Below, piece after piece: positions 42,269 through 51,406 of a DNA stretch of 54,382 nt. The stretch is taken from assembly GCF_002858865.1 (NCBI RefSeq), contig NZ_PJRR01000006.1, positions 1 to 54,382 of the forward strand, written 5' to 3'. Numbering within the stretch: position 1 is the stretch's first letter; each line of letters opens with the position of its first letter. The position numbers were made by a program, and so were the translations under genes. The DNA comes from Caulobacter vibrioides (GTDB lineage Bacteria > Pseudomonadota > Alphaproteobacteria > Caulobacterales > Caulobacteraceae). The notes beneath the pieces are model-generated. The model saw only the letters and a program-made list of their open reading frames with translations, was not told the DNA's origin and did no database searches.

Positions 42269-42869
42269 CGCCCCCGTGGTCCACGTGGTGGATGACGACG
42301 AGAGCGCCCGCGAGTCCTTGGCGTTCCTGCTGGAGTCGGCCGACTTCGAGGTCGTCGCCTATGCCAGCGCGCCCGCATTCCTCGACGCCCTGCCGCAGGC
42401 CAGGCCCGGCGTCGTCATCACCGACGTGCGCATGCCCGAGATGAGCGGCCAGGACCTGGTGGCCCGCCTGTCGGCGCTGAAGGTCAAGATGCCGATCGTG
42501 ATGATCACCGGCCATGGCGACATCCCGATGGCGGTCGAGGCCATGCGCTCGGGCGTGATCGACTTCCTGGAAAAGCCGTTCTCGGAGTCGCGGATGCTGG
42601 ACGCGCTCAAGCGCGCCTTCGCCACTGTCGAGGCCGCGCCGGTCTCTGACGACCAGCAGGTGATCCTTAAGCGGATCGAGAGCCTGTCCGAACGCGAGCG
42701 TCAGGTGCTGGACGGGGTCGTGGCCGGCCACGCCAACAAGGTGATCGCCCGCGACCTGGGCATCAGTCCTCGCACGGTCGAGATCTATCGCGCCAAGCTG
42801 ATGACCAAGATGCAGGCCGACAACCTGGCGGCCCTGGTGCGCATGACCCTGTCGGTGCGCGGCGGCTGA
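42261..42869 (+). CDS. fixJ: Response regulator FixJ
   Basis: 202 residues. Receiver domain with Asp55 (VVITDVRMP) and Lys105 (EKPF), then a LuxR-type HTH ([38 protein letters not shown]). Phosphorylated by FixL it activates fixK and fixT. It overlaps fixL, so the pair is co-translated. Confidence 0.95.
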   Translation: MTDAPVVHVVDDDESARESLAFLLESADFEVVAYASAPAFLDALPQARPGVVITDVRMPEMSGQDLVARLSALKVKMPIVMITGHGDIPMAVEAMRSGVIDFLEKPFSESRMLDALKRAFATVEAAPVSDDQQVILKRIESLSERERQVLDGVVAGHANKVIARDLGISPRTVEIYRAKLMTKMQADNLAALVRMTLSVRGG

Positions 42870-42879
42870 GCCCCATCGG

Positions 42880-44073
42880 TCATCTTGGAAGCGCGGGCTG
42901 ACGACGGACCGTCTTGATCACGGCCTGCGCCACCGCGGCGACCTGTTCGATGAACCAGCTGACCGGGTTCTCGCCCGGTCGTCTCTGGCTGACCCCGAAG
43001 GTGGCGATGCAGATCGCCGCGAAGATCGCCGCCGGCAGGGCGATGGCGACCAGGGCGGTGACGCGGGGGGCGGTGGCCTGTCCCAGCACCATCAGGATCT
43101 CGAAGGCGAATAACAGCACCCCGCCGGCGGCGACCGCCGCGCCCGAGCCCGCGCGCTTGGCGCTCAGACCAAACGGCACCGCGATCAGCGGTAACAGCGG
43201 CAGGATCAGCGCCCGGGCCAGACGCGCGTAGAGCGCCGCGAGCAAGGTCTCACGCGGCAAAGCGGCGGGCTCCAGACCAAAGCCCTGGCGCGCCAGTTCG
43301 ATCAGCGTCAGTTCACTGACGTCCTCGCCGCGTAGCCGCAGCAGCCCCGCATCGCCGGAGGGCACGTCGAACATCAGGCGCGAGAAATTGACCACATAGC
43401 TCTGGGCGCCGGCCACGGTGCTGATCTGACGTCCGTTGGTCAGCTCCAGCGCGATCTGGCTGTCGGCCGGGTTCTTGTGGACCACCGCGGACACGGCGGT
43501 GAGGATGTCTTCACGCCCGTTCGGATCGATGCGCCGGATGAAGACCTGCTGCAGATAGCGGCCGCTGGCGTCGGTCCGATCGGCGGTGAGGAAAAAGTCC
43601 GAGCCCGCCGACAGCAGCGCCTTGGGCCGCACATCGCCGTTCCAGCCGGCGTTCTCGGCCGCGTGCAGCACCGCGTGATAGGCGTAGCGGCTGTAGGGCT
43701 GCACGAACCCGAACAGGATCACACTCAACACCATGAGCAGGACGCCCATCGCCACAAACGGCGCTGTGAAGCGGGTCAGCGACGTGCCGCTCGCCAGGAT
43801 CGCGTCGATCTCGGAGCTCTTGTTCAAGCCGTTGACGACCACGAACAGGCCGATGAAGAAGCCGCCGGGCAAGGTCAGGCCCACATAGTGCGGCGTCAGG
43901 TTGACCAGCAGTTCGGCGAGATACCGCAAGCCCTCCGTCGTCTGCGACAGCAGATCGAACGACCGCATCAGGCGCTCCATCAGGAACGCCACCATCGTAC
44001 TGATCAGCACCGCCGACATCGGCGCCAGGGTCCGCCGCAGCAGGTAGCGATCGAGCGTGTTCGGAAAGATCAA
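42880..44073 (-). CDS. LptF/LptG-family permease (YjgP/YjgQ)
   Basis: 397 residues: six membrane helices around a periplasmic jelly-roll (about 130-250), the YjgP/YjgQ fold. LptF/LptG form the lipopolysaccharide-extracting ABC complex with LptB. Starts MIFPNTLDRYLLRRTLAPMS. Here it is single, with no lptG, lptC or lptD beside it, but next to two glycosyltransferases and a flippase-like protein. It resembles LptF more than LptG, but I am not certain it is the essential copy. Confidence 0.85.
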   Translation of the reverse strand: MIFPNTLDRYLLRRTLAPMSAVLISTMVAFLMERLMRSFDLLSQTTEGLRYLAELLVNLTPHYVGLTLPGGFFIGLFVVVNGLNKSSEIDAILASGTSLTRFTAPFVAMGVLLMVLSVILFGFVQPYSRYAYHAVLHAAENAGWNGDVRPKALLSAGSDFFLTADRTDASGRYLQQVFIRRIDPNGREDILTAVSAVVHKNPADSQIALELTNGRQISTVAGAQSYVVNFSRLMFDVPSGDAGLLRLRGEDVSELTLIELARQGFGLEPAALPRETLLAALYARLARALILPLLPLIAVPFGLSAKRAGSGAAVAAGGVLLFAFEILMVLGQATAPRVTALVAIALPAAIFAAICIATFGVSQRRPGENPVSWFIEQVAAVAQAVIKTVRRQPALPR

Positions 44074-44182
44074 GGCGGAACTCGTCGTACCGAGCGCCCT
44101 TTGCCGATCCGATCTGACCCGTCAGCTCGGCGAAAAGACGCTATTGCAAAGGTTTAGAGCGCGGCGATCCGACCACCACACT

Positions 44183-45460
44183 CTAGGGCGTCGACAGCGC
44201 GGCGGCCTGGGCGTCGATGAGGCTGGCGCGCCGTCCGGTCCGGGCGCGCAGTTCGTGCGGGCTGACCTCGGCGCGGCTCGGCGCCAAGGCGCGCGCGTCC
44301 AGGGCCTCGGCATAGATGTCCACCACCTCGTCGAGAATTTCGGTCCACCGATAGGCCGCGCTGCGGTCCAGGGCCTTGGCGCCCATCCGGCGCAGACGAT
44401 TCTGGTCCTGACAAAGGCTCAGGAGCGCCTGGGCGTAGCTGGCCGGATCGCTCGGCGCGCAGAGGATCGCGTCGCGACCATCGCGCAGCAGCGCGCGGGT
44501 GTTGGGCGCGTCGGCGCAGACAATGGCCAAGCCCGACGCCATGGCCTCCAGATTGACGTTGCCGAAGGTCTCGGTGGTGCTGGGGTTGAGGAATATATCC
44601 GCGCTCGCCAGGGCCGTGGCCAGGGCCTCGCCGGTCAGAAAGCCCGCGAAGGTCGCCATCGGAAGCCGTTCCTGGAACCAGGCGCGCGCCGGGCCGTCGC
44701 CGATGATCAGCACCTGCGGCGACGGGCCCGAGGCCGCCAGGCGATCGATCGTATCGGCGAACGCCGCGAGCCCCTTCTCCATCACCAGACGTCCGAGGAA
44801 CACGATGACCGGGCGATCCGGATCAAAGCCCTGCGCCGCCCGCCAGGCCGCGCTGCGTCGCGCCGGATTGAACAGGTCGGCGTCCACGCCGCGCGCCCAG
44901 GTCCGGACCTGAACACCCAGGTTCTGCGCGCGCAGTTCCTCGCCGATCGCCGGGGTCGGCGTCATGACAAAATCGCACGCGCCATAGAACTGCCAGAGCC
45001 GCCGCCGCGCGAGCGCGCGCAAGCCGCCCAGCCCGTAGTAGTCCAGATACGAATCGAACAGCGTGTGCAGGCTGGCGACGACCGGCGTCTTGAGGCGCCG
45101 GCCCAGCTTCAGCGCGGCCGCTCCCAGCAGGTCCGGCGCCGACAGATGGATCAGGTCCGGCGCGAACGCCTCGACATCGCGCCGCACCGCCGCCGGAAGA
45201 CCCAGCGCCAGACGGTAGTCCCTGCGAAACGGGATGGTGACCGAGGGCACCGACACCAGCTCGCCGACGGGCGCAAAGGCCGGCGTGGGCGAGGTCGGCG
45301 AATAGATTCGCACCTGCGCGCCGGTCGTGCGCTGCACGTGGTCCACCAGCCTGTTCAGCGACTTGTTGGCCCCGTCGAGCGTGTAATTGTAGTTCCCCGA
45401 GAACAGGGCGATCCGCGCCGGACGCGCGCCATGGGTGAACATCGAGGCCTTAGAATCCAT
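44183..45460 (-). CDS. GT4-family glycosyltransferase
   Basis: 425 residues, GT-B fold. N-terminal half IALFSGNYNYTLDGANKSLN; C-terminal donor domain PVIVFLGRLVMEKGLAAFAD and the EX7E region TETFGNVNLEAMASGLAIVC. Probable glycosylation of a lipid or envelope glycan. The frame is open to 45550; MDSKASMFTHG at 45460 has GGGAAAG upstream and avoids an arginine-rich leader. It is divergent from the next glycosyltransferase. In Caulobacter, glycosyltransferases near this locus are candidates for glycolipid synthesis, but the acceptor is unknown. Confidence 0.88.
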   Translation of the reverse strand: MDSKASMFTHGARPARIALFSGNYNYTLDGANKSLNRLVDHVQRTTGAQVRIYSPTSPTPAFAPVGELVSVPSVTIPFRRDYRLALGLPAAVRRDVEAFAPDLIHLSAPDLLGAAALKLGRRLKTPVVASLHTLFDSYLDYYGLGGLRALARRRLWQFYGACDFVMTPTPAIGEELRAQNLGVQVRTWARGVDADLFNPARRSAAWRAAQGFDPDRPVIVFLGRLVMEKGLAAFADTIDRLAASGPSPQVLIIGDGPARAWFQERLPMATFAGFLTGEALATALASADIFLNPSTTETFGNVNLEAMASGLAIVCADAPNTRALLRDGRDAILCAPSDPASYAQALLSLCQDQNRLRRMGAKALDRSAAYRWTEILDEVVDIYAEALDARALAPSRAEVSPHELRARTGRRASLIDAQAAALSTP

Positions 45461-45638
45461 CGCCATGCTTTCCCGTGAGCGCCTCGGGCTTGGCCCGGGC
45501 GGCTTCGCTTCCCCCCGGAAGCGGCTCAGCCCATGACTTAGAGCAGGCAACGCCGTCGTTTTTGTGAAGGTCCTCTACGCACGACCGTCATGGTACTGAT
45601 TTACCGGTGGCGGACGTGTTCTTTTGGGGGGCCGCCGG

Positions 45639-46823
45639 ATGCGGATCGTGGACGTCGCCGAGTTCTATTCACCCACCGGCGGGGGCGTTCGGACCTATAT
45701 CGACCGCAAGCTCGAGGTGGCCGAGCAGCTGGGCCACGAGCTGTTCGTCATCGCCCCGGGACCGGAAGACCGATTCGAATCACGCCGATCGGGCGGCGTC
45801 ATCTGGGTGCGGGCGCCGCGCCTGCCGTTTGACGCCAACTACTACATGTTCTGGGACGCCGCGCCCGTGCACAAGCATCTGGACGCCCTGGCGCCCGATC
45901 TGGTGGAAGCCTCGTCGCCCTGGCGCGGCGCGTGGGTCGTCGCCGGATGGCGGGGCCGAGCCGCCCGCGCCATGTTCATGCACGCCGACCCCGTGGCGAT
46001 CTATCCGCAGCGCTGGTTCGGCGGGGTGGCCAGCCCCGAGCGCGTCGACCGGTGGTTCGAATGGTTCTGGCGCTATCTCCGCTCACTGCGTCGCCATTTC
46101 GACACCACCGTCGCCGGCGGACACTGGCTGGCCAAACGCTTCGAGCAGCATGGCCTGGGCCCTGTGGCGGGCATCCCCTTGGGCATTGATCGCGCCGCCT
46201 TCTCGCCCGATTTCCGGGATCCGGCGTTGCGCGCGCGGCTGCTGGAGGCCTGCGCCATGCCCCAGGACGCCAAGCTGGCTCTGGCGGTGGGCCGGTTCCA
46301 TCCCGAGAAGCGCTGGCCGATGGTGATCGAGGCGACGGTGAAGGCGTCCAAAGCCACGCCGATCGGCCTGGTGGTGGTGGGCGATGGCATCGACCGCGCC
46401 CGCGTGCGGCGCGCCGCCGCCGGTCAGCCGAACGTGCACCTGATCCCGCCGATCCGCGATCGTCCCCTTCTGGCGGCCCATCTGGCCAGCGCGGACGTGC
46501 TGGTGCACGGCTGCGACTCCGAGACCTTCGGCCTGCTGCCCGCCGAGGCCATGGCCAGTGGCCTGCCCCTGGTCGGCCCTGATCGCGGCGGCTTCGCCGA
46601 TCTGGCCCAACCCGAGAGCGCCGAGATCTATCGCTCCGGCGATACGAGCGCCGCCGCCGCCGCCCTCCTGCGGCTGCTGGCGCGCGATCCCGCGCAGCTC
46701 CGGGCCGCAGCGCTGCAGGCGGCGGCGAGTGTCCGGCCCGACGTCGACCATTTCGCCGAACTCTTTGATCACTATCGGACGGTCGCGGACCGCGCCTTGG
46801 CCGGCGGAGAGGCGAGGCCATGA
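45639..46823 (+). CDS. GT4-family glycosyltransferase
   Basis: 394 residues, GT-B fold. N-terminal glycine loop EFYSPTGGGVRTYIDR; C-terminal LALAVGRFHPEKRWPMVIEA and the EX7E motif SETFGLLPAEAMASGLPLVG. GGGGG eight bases before ATG supports this start. It overlaps the next gene by four bases, so its product probably works with that membrane protein. Confidence 0.88.
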   Translation: MRIVDVAEFYSPTGGGVRTYIDRKLEVAEQLGHELFVIAPGPEDRFESRRSGGVIWVRAPRLPFDANYYMFWDAAPVHKHLDALAPDLVEASSPWRGAWVVAGWRGRAARAMFMHADPVAIYPQRWFGGVASPERVDRWFEWFWRYLRSLRRHFDTTVAGGHWLAKRFEQHGLGPVAGIPLGIDRAAFSPDFRDPALRARLLEACAMPQDAKLALAVGRFHPEKRWPMVIEATVKASKATPIGLVVVGDGIDRARVRRAAAGQPNVHLIPPIRDRPLLAAHLASADVLVHGCDSETFGLLPAEAMASGLPLVGPDRGGFADLAQPESAEIYRSGDTSAAAAALLRLLARDPAQLRAAALQAAASVRPDVDHFAELFDHYRTVADRALAGGEARP

Positions 46824-47770
46824 CCGCATCGCCGCCCCTTGAGACCGCTTCGCCCCCGCAAGAGGCCTGGGGCCCCATGGCGCCTTCGCTCTGGTGGAAT
46901 GTCCTGGGCGTGGCCGTCTCGGTGGGACTGGTGGCGGCGATCCTGTTCCAACTGGACAGCGCGGCCGCCGACGGGATGAAGATGATCGTCCAGCTGCCGA
47001 TCGCGGTCTGGCCGGCGATGGTCCTGCTGTATCTGACCCAGCCGATCTGCGACTTCGCCGTCTATCGGCGGACCTGGAACCTGCCCCTGTCGGGCTTTGG
47101 GGTGCTGCTGCGCAAGAACGTGATCAACGAGATCGTGCTGGGCTACAGCGGCCAGGCCTATCTCTATGTGTGGGCCCGGCGCGCCAGCGGCGCGGATGTC
47201 GCCCCGTTTGCGGCGATCAAGGACGCCAGCATCATATCGGCGCTGCTGGGCAACCTGCTGACCCTGGTCCTGACGGCGATCAGCGTCACACAGCTCACCG
47301 AACTGGGCCTGGTCAAGCAGCTGGGCCCGGCGCTGTGGTCCGGCCTGATCCCCATCGCCATCTCGATCGGACTGGTGGCTTTCGGACGCTGGGTGTTCTC
47401 GCTGTCGCCCCGTCTTCTCCTGTTCGTCACCAGCGCCCATACGCTGCGCATCATCGTCTCCACCGCCCTCACCGTGATGATCTGGCGCATGGCCCTGCCC
47501 GAGGTCGAGGCCCAGCTTTGGCTGGTGCTGATGGCCGTTCGTTATCTGGTGTCGCGCATTCCGCTGCTGGCCAACAAGGACCTGGTGTTCGGCAATCTGA
47601 TGGTCTTCCTGCTGGGTCCGCAGGCCCCGGTGGCGGTGCTGCTTGCGGCGCTGGCCCTGGCGACCCTGCTGATGCACCTGGGCGTCATCGTCATCCTGGG
47701 CGCCGTGGCGCTGGCGCGGCATCTGGCCAAGCGGATTACGCGCAGCGCCCCGTCAGCCGGTATCCCTTAG
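46820..47770 (+). CDS. LPG-synthase-TM/flippase-like membrane protein
   Basis: 316 residues with about eight hydrophobic helices, e.g. VLGVAVSVGLVAAILFQLDS, PAMVLLYLTQPICDFAVYRR and VLLAALALATLLMHLGVIVI. The overall pattern resembles the flippase/lysylphosphatidylglycerol-synthase membrane family, often paired with lipid glycosyltransferases. Co-translated with the preceding glycosyltransferase. Transport or flipping of a glycolipid is inference. It ends two bases from the convergent fixT stop. Confidence 0.75.
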   Translation: MTASPPLETASPPQEAWGPMAPSLWWNVLGVAVSVGLVAAILFQLDSAAADGMKMIVQLPIAVWPAMVLLYLTQPICDFAVYRRTWNLPLSGFGVLLRKNVINEIVLGYSGQAYLYVWARRASGADVAPFAAIKDASIISALLGNLLTLVLTAISVTQLTELGLVKQLGPALWSGLIPIAISIGLVAFGRWVFSLSPRLLLFVTSAHTLRIIVSTALTVMIWRMALPEVEAQLWLVLMAVRYLVSRIPLLANKDLVFGNLMVFLLGPQAPVAVLLAALALATLLMHLGVIVILGAVALARHLAKRITRSAPSAGIP

Positions 47771-47772
47771 GT

Positions 47773-48150
47773 TTAGAGGCCCGGCGCCGCGCGAGCCAGG
47801 AGGGCCGACAGCTCGCGACCCAGCTTGTCGTCCAGCAGCGGCTTTTCCACCAGGGTGACCCCGGTCACCCCCCGCCGCGTCAGGCGCTGGGCGTCGCCGG
47901 TCAGGACGATGGTCGGCCGCCCGGCGGTGGGGGGCGGTACGGAGGCGTCGCCGTCATCGATGACCACGCACGCCGCCGCCCCACAGTCGGAACACGCCAG
48001 ACAGCCGTCCGTGTCGGCGGGCGCGCGCACCGCATAACCGTCGGTCTCCAACGAGAAGCGCAACGCGTCGCGCAGGGCCTCGTCCTCCACCAAGAGGAGG
48101 ATCATGGGACGGTCGGTTTCGCCGTCCGACAGGTCGGGCCGGTCGCACAT
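47773..48150 (-). CDS. fixT: FixT, Fe-S receiver-domain inhibitor of FixL
   Basis: 125 residues with a receiver-like fold (MILLLVEDEALRDALRFSLE; VVIDDGD; VEKPLLDD). A cysteine cluster Cys50-x2-Cys53-x2-Cys56-x4-Cys61 (CLACSDCGAAAC) is inserted, matching Caulobacter FixT, which binds a [4Fe-4S] cluster and inhibits FixL. The start is uncertain: ATG at 48150 places the mRNA start 41.5 bases from the FixK box and would be leaderless; ATG at 48105 also fits the fold. Adjacent to fixK and across from it. Confidence 0.88.
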   Translation of the reverse strand: MCDRPDLSDGETDRPMILLLVEDEALRDALRFSLETDGYAVRAPADTDGCLACSDCGAAACVVIDDGDASVPPPTAGRPTIVLTGDAQRLTRRGVTGVTLVEKPLLDDKLGRELSALLARAAPGL

Positions 48151-48185
48151 GCGTCGCAAGCCGCCACAAGGGCAGGCCGCGCGCC

Positions 48186-48199
48186 TTGATCGGCGTCAA
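48186..48199. promoter_or_regulatory. FixK box upstream of fixT
   Basis: TTGATCGGCGTCAA matches TTGAT-N4-GTCAA exactly. Centre-to-start distance for fixT is about 42 bases if the ATG at 48150 is used, the class II activator spacing. Confidence 0.8.
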
Positions 48200-48223
48200 A
48201 ATCGCCGCCATCAGCATCGCCGC

Positions 48224-48240
48224 CTAAGGGACTCCCCTTA
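48224..48240. promoter_or_regulatory. Probable FixJ site upstream of fixK
   Basis: CTAAGGGACTCCCCTTA has the spacing of the Sinorhizobium fixK FixJ site as I recall it (TAAG-N6-CCCTTA). A related CCTTAGG half-site at 48251-48258 and GCCTAAGG at 48222 make a longer inverted repeat. It is 86 bases before the fixK start. Confidence 0.6.
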
Positions 48241-48325
48241 GCGGACCGCTCCTTAGGCGCATGCCCCGAATTTCGAACCCGTTTGAGATGGCGCAAAAAA
48301 CCCACAACAAATGAGGGGGTTTCCC

Positions 48326-48976
48326 ATGCTGTCTCCGATCCGCGCCAAGACGTTCGAAAACGACTACTCGCTCGACGCCGTCCTGCCCGCCCCGGGAGCC
48401 TGCGCCCGCTTCCACCGCGACGAAGAGATCTTCGGCGAGGGCGAGGCCGCCGACTATGTCTATCAAGTGATCTCGGGCGCGGTGCGCACCTATCGGATCC
48501 TGCGCGATGGCCGCCGCCAGATCGACGAGTTCCATTTCGCCGGCGACTATTTCGGCCTGGAGATGACCGAAACCCACCGGATCAACGCCGAGGCCATGTC
48601 GGACGCCACCGTGCGGATGATCCGCCGCGGCGCGCTCAGCGACCTGGCCGCCCAGCGCGGCGATGCGGCCCGGGCGCTCTTCCGCCTGACCGCCGAGGGC
48701 CTGCAGCGCTGCCAGGACCACGTGCTGATGCTGGGCCGCCGCTCGGCCCAGGAACGGGTCGTGGGTCTGCTGCTCGACATCGCCACCCGCACCCGCGCCG
48801 ACGCCGAGCTGGACGTGCCGATGAGCCGCCAGGACATGGCCGACTATCTGGGCCTGACGATCGAGACCGTGTCGCGCACCCTCACCAGCCTGCAGGACGA
48901 GGGCCTGATCGCCCTGCCGACCGTCCGCCACATGGTGCTGAAGGACCGCCGCGCGCTGGAGCGTCTGGTGGCTTAA
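48326..48976 (+). CDS. fixK: Crp/FNR-family regulator FixK
   Basis: 216 residues. Cyclic-nucleotide-like sensor domain (about 25-140) and C-terminal winged HTH (MSRQDMADYLGLTIETVSRT) with the E-xx-SR recognition residues that read TTGA. The N-terminal cysteine set of FNR is absent, so it is not itself an oxygen sensor. ATG at 48326 has GGGGG-TTT upstream; the ATG at 48311 lacks a site. Activates cyd genes through the boxes noted here. Confidence 0.94.
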   Translation: MLSPIRAKTFENDYSLDAVLPAPGACARFHRDEEIFGEGEAADYVYQVISGAVRTYRILRDGRRQIDEFHFAGDYFGLEMTETHRINAEAMSDATVRMIRRGALSDLAAQRGDAARALFRLTAEGLQRCQDHVLMLGRRSAQERVVGLLLDIATRTRADAELDVPMSRQDMADYLGLTIETVSRTLTSLQDEGLIALPTVRHMVLKDRRALERLVA

Positions 48977-48978
48977 AG

Positions 48979-50295
48979 CTAGACGCCGCCCTCGTCGGAC
49001 CGCTCCAGGCCCGCGATCGTCGCTTCCTTGTCCGCGTCGCCCTGGTTGACCGAGCGCAGCATCACCTGCCGCATCGCATAGACGAGCATGGCGAGCAGGA
49101 TCACCGTGTTGAGCACGAACGGCGCCCAGCCGATCTGCTCGTAAAGCAGCACGAACAGCGGGGCGACCACGACGTTCAGACCGTTGATGGCGGCGATCGC
49201 CCCGGCGGCGCCGGCCTGGTCCTTGGCCTCCACCGACAGCGACGCCCCCGCCGTGAAGCCGGGACGGGCGAAGCCATAGCCCAGGCTGGCGATCGCATAG
49301 CCGATGGCGACGGCCGCATAGTCGGGTGCGAAAGCCACGACGATGTTACCCAGGGCGGCGGCGGCCACGCCCCAGCGCATCAGCTCGCGCGGCCCCATGC
49401 GGAACATGCGGATCAGGCCCCATTGGGCCAGAAGCCCCGCCACCGCGCCCGCCGCCATGGCCAGGGTGATGAAGCCCTGGGCCTTGATCGGCGACAGGCC
49501 CAGCTTGTCGATGATCAGAAAGCCCAGGGTCTGGGTCTGGGCCGTCTGGCAGGTGGCGACCAGAAACCCGTAGATCAGAAAGGGCTTGAGGCGCGGGTCC
49601 TTCCACAGGGCCGCCCCCTCGCCGCGCCAGGGAAGACCCATGCCGCGCCGGCGCGGCGGCGTGTCGCCCCGACCGGGCGTGAAGTTTTCAGGCAGACCGC
49701 GATGCACCACCACCAGCATCCCCGCCGCCAGGGCCGCGAAGGCCACCATCGGTCCGGCCAGTCCGACGCCGGGCAGAACGAACAGCGGGGCCAGCAGCGG
49801 CCCGACCACCGTGCCCAGGCCAAAGGCGCCGGCCAGGCTGGCCATGGTCTGGGTGCGCTCCTCGCGGCTGGTCCGTTCGGCCAGATAGGCCTGGGTCGCC
49901 GGATTGGCCGCTGAGCCGAAACCACCGAACAGCGCCCGCGCCAGCAGGAACAGCACAAAGATCACCATCGGCGGCGCCAGATGGTGCAGACCCGCCGAGA
50001 CCACGATCGCGCACAGGGTCATCGACACCGCAAAGCCCGCCAGACCCAGCATGATCAGCGGCTTGCGCCCGCGCAGGTCCGACTGCCGGGCCCAGAACGG
50101 CGAGGTCACCGCCCACAGCACCGCCGACAGCGAGAAGATCCCCGCGACCAGGGCGTCAGGAATGCCGATCTCGCGGCCGATCGCCGGAAGGACCGACAAC
50201 ATGCCGGTGTTCCCCAGGGCGGTCGCCACCGACACGCCGAAGAGAATGGCGAACGCCCGCCGGTTGGTCCGGCCGTCTTGAGTGTCCCCAGTCAT
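48979..50295 (-). CDS. MFS transporter
   Basis: 438 residues, 12 predicted helices of the DHA1-like drug/metabolite type. Motif A appears as WARQSDLRGRKPLIMLGL after helix 2, and GPLLAPLF as a motif C-like segment. Cargo unknown. The start at 50295 (MTGDTQDGRTNRR) is the best supported. Confidence 0.9.
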   Translation of the reverse strand: MTGDTQDGRTNRRAFAILFGVSVATALGNTGMLSVLPAIGREIGIPDALVAGIFSLSAVLWAVTSPFWARQSDLRGRKPLIMLGLAGFAVSMTLCAIVVSAGLHHLAPPMVIFVLFLLARALFGGFGSAANPATQAYLAERTSREERTQTMASLAGAFGLGTVVGPLLAPLFVLPGVGLAGPMVAFAALAAGMLVVVHRGLPENFTPGRGDTPPRRRGMGLPWRGEGAALWKDPRLKPFLIYGFLVATCQTAQTQTLGFLIIDKLGLSPIKAQGFITLAMAAGAVAGLLAQWGLIRMFRMGPRELMRWGVAAAALGNIVVAFAPDYAAVAIGYAIASLGYGFARPGFTAGASLSVEAKDQAGAAGAIAAINGLNVVVAPLFVLLYEQIGWAPFVLNTVILLAMLVYAMRQVMLRSVNQGDADKEATIAGLERSDEGGV

Positions 50296-50376
50296 CAAAC
50301 AACCGTTAGACCCGCGTTCCCGCCCGCGCAATGTGTCGCGGGCTCGCCCGCGAAGTCTCGACAGGCGAGAACCTTG

Positions 50377-50391
50377 GATTAATCATTAATC
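50377..50391. promoter_or_regulatory. AT-rich palindrome upstream of motA
   Basis: Perfect 15-base dyad GATTAAT-C-ATTAATC 38 bases before the motA start. TTAATCAT is one base from the CtrA half-site TTAACCAT. A CtrA or other cell-cycle site is possible but not proven. Confidence 0.4.
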
Positions 50392-50428
50392 GGCATGATG
50401 CGCCGATAAATTCGGGGCGCGCCACACT

Positions 50429-51295
50429 ATGTTCCAGATCATCGGCATCGTTCTGCTCTTCGCCATGGTGTTCGGCAGCTACATCATGGCTGGCGGCAAG
50501 ATGGACGTGATCATCCACGCCGCGCCGCACGAACTGATGGCCATCGGCGGCGCCGGCGTGGCGGCCTTCCTGATCGGCAACTCGGTGACCGTGATCAAGG
50601 CCACCCTGGGCGGCTTCGGCACCATCTTCAAGGGCCCCAAGTGGAAGGCGCAGGACTATCGCGACCTGCTCAGCCTGCTGTTCCTGCTGACCAAGACGAT
50701 GAAGTCCAAGGGCGTCATCGCCCTGGAAGCCCACATCGAAAAGCCGCACGAAAGCACGATCTTCTCGCGCTACCCCAAGATCGCCCACGACCACTTCGCC
50801 GTCGATTTCATCTGCGACACCCTGCGGATGATGACCATGAACCTGGAAGATCCCCACCAGGTCGAAGACGCGATGGAAAAGCAGCTCGAAAAGCACCATC
50901 ATGAGGCGCACGGCGCCGCCCACGCCCTGACGCAGCTGTCGGACGGTCTCCCGGCTCTGGGCATCGTGGCCGCCGTGCTGGGCGTCATCAAGACCATGGG
51001 CTCGATCACTGAGCCGCCGGCGGTGCTGGGCACCATGATCGGCGGCGCTCTGGTCGGTACGTTCATGGGCGTGTTCATGGCCTATGGCCTGGTCGGCCCG
51101 ATGGCCACGCGCCTGGGTGGGGTGCTGGACGAGGACCATAACTTCTACAAGATCATCCAAGCGGTTCTGGTCGCCCACCTGCACGGCAACGCCGCCCAGA
51201 TCTCGGTCGAGATCGGTCGCGGCAACGTGCCCAGCGCCTATCAGCCCAGCTTCGCCGAGCTGGAAGAAGCCCTGTCGCAAATGCCCAACGAATAG
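50429..51295 (+). CDS. motA: Flagellar motor stator protein MotA
   Basis: 288 residues, four membrane helices (IIGIVLLFAMVFGSYIMAGG; MAIGGAGVAAFLIGNSVTVI; LPALGIVAAVLGVIKTMGSI; GGALVGTFMGVFMAYGLVGP) with the large cytoplasmic loop bearing the torque residues. The proton channel complex with MotB drives flagellar rotation. motB is not next to it here, as in Caulobacter. Confidence 0.96.
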   Translation: MFQIIGIVLLFAMVFGSYIMAGGKMDVIIHAAPHELMAIGGAGVAAFLIGNSVTVIKATLGGFGTIFKGPKWKAQDYRDLLSLLFLLTKTMKSKGVIALEAHIEKPHESTIFSRYPKIAHDHFAVDFICDTLRMMTMNLEDPHQVEDAMEKQLEKHHHEAHGAAHALTQLSDGLPALGIVAAVLGVIKTMGSITEPPAVLGTMIGGALVGTFMGVFMAYGLVGPMATRLGGVLDEDHNFYKIIQAVLVAHLHGNAAQISVEIGRGNVPSAYQPSFAELEEALSQMPNE

Positions 51296-51406
51296 GTCGG
51301 GGACACCCTACCGACTCGTAACTTGCGCGGCCTCTCGAACCGGTATTCCTTTCCGAGCCGAAGACGTCGCCGCCAAGGCGACGCGGCCAATCGAAGGGGA
51401 AACCTC

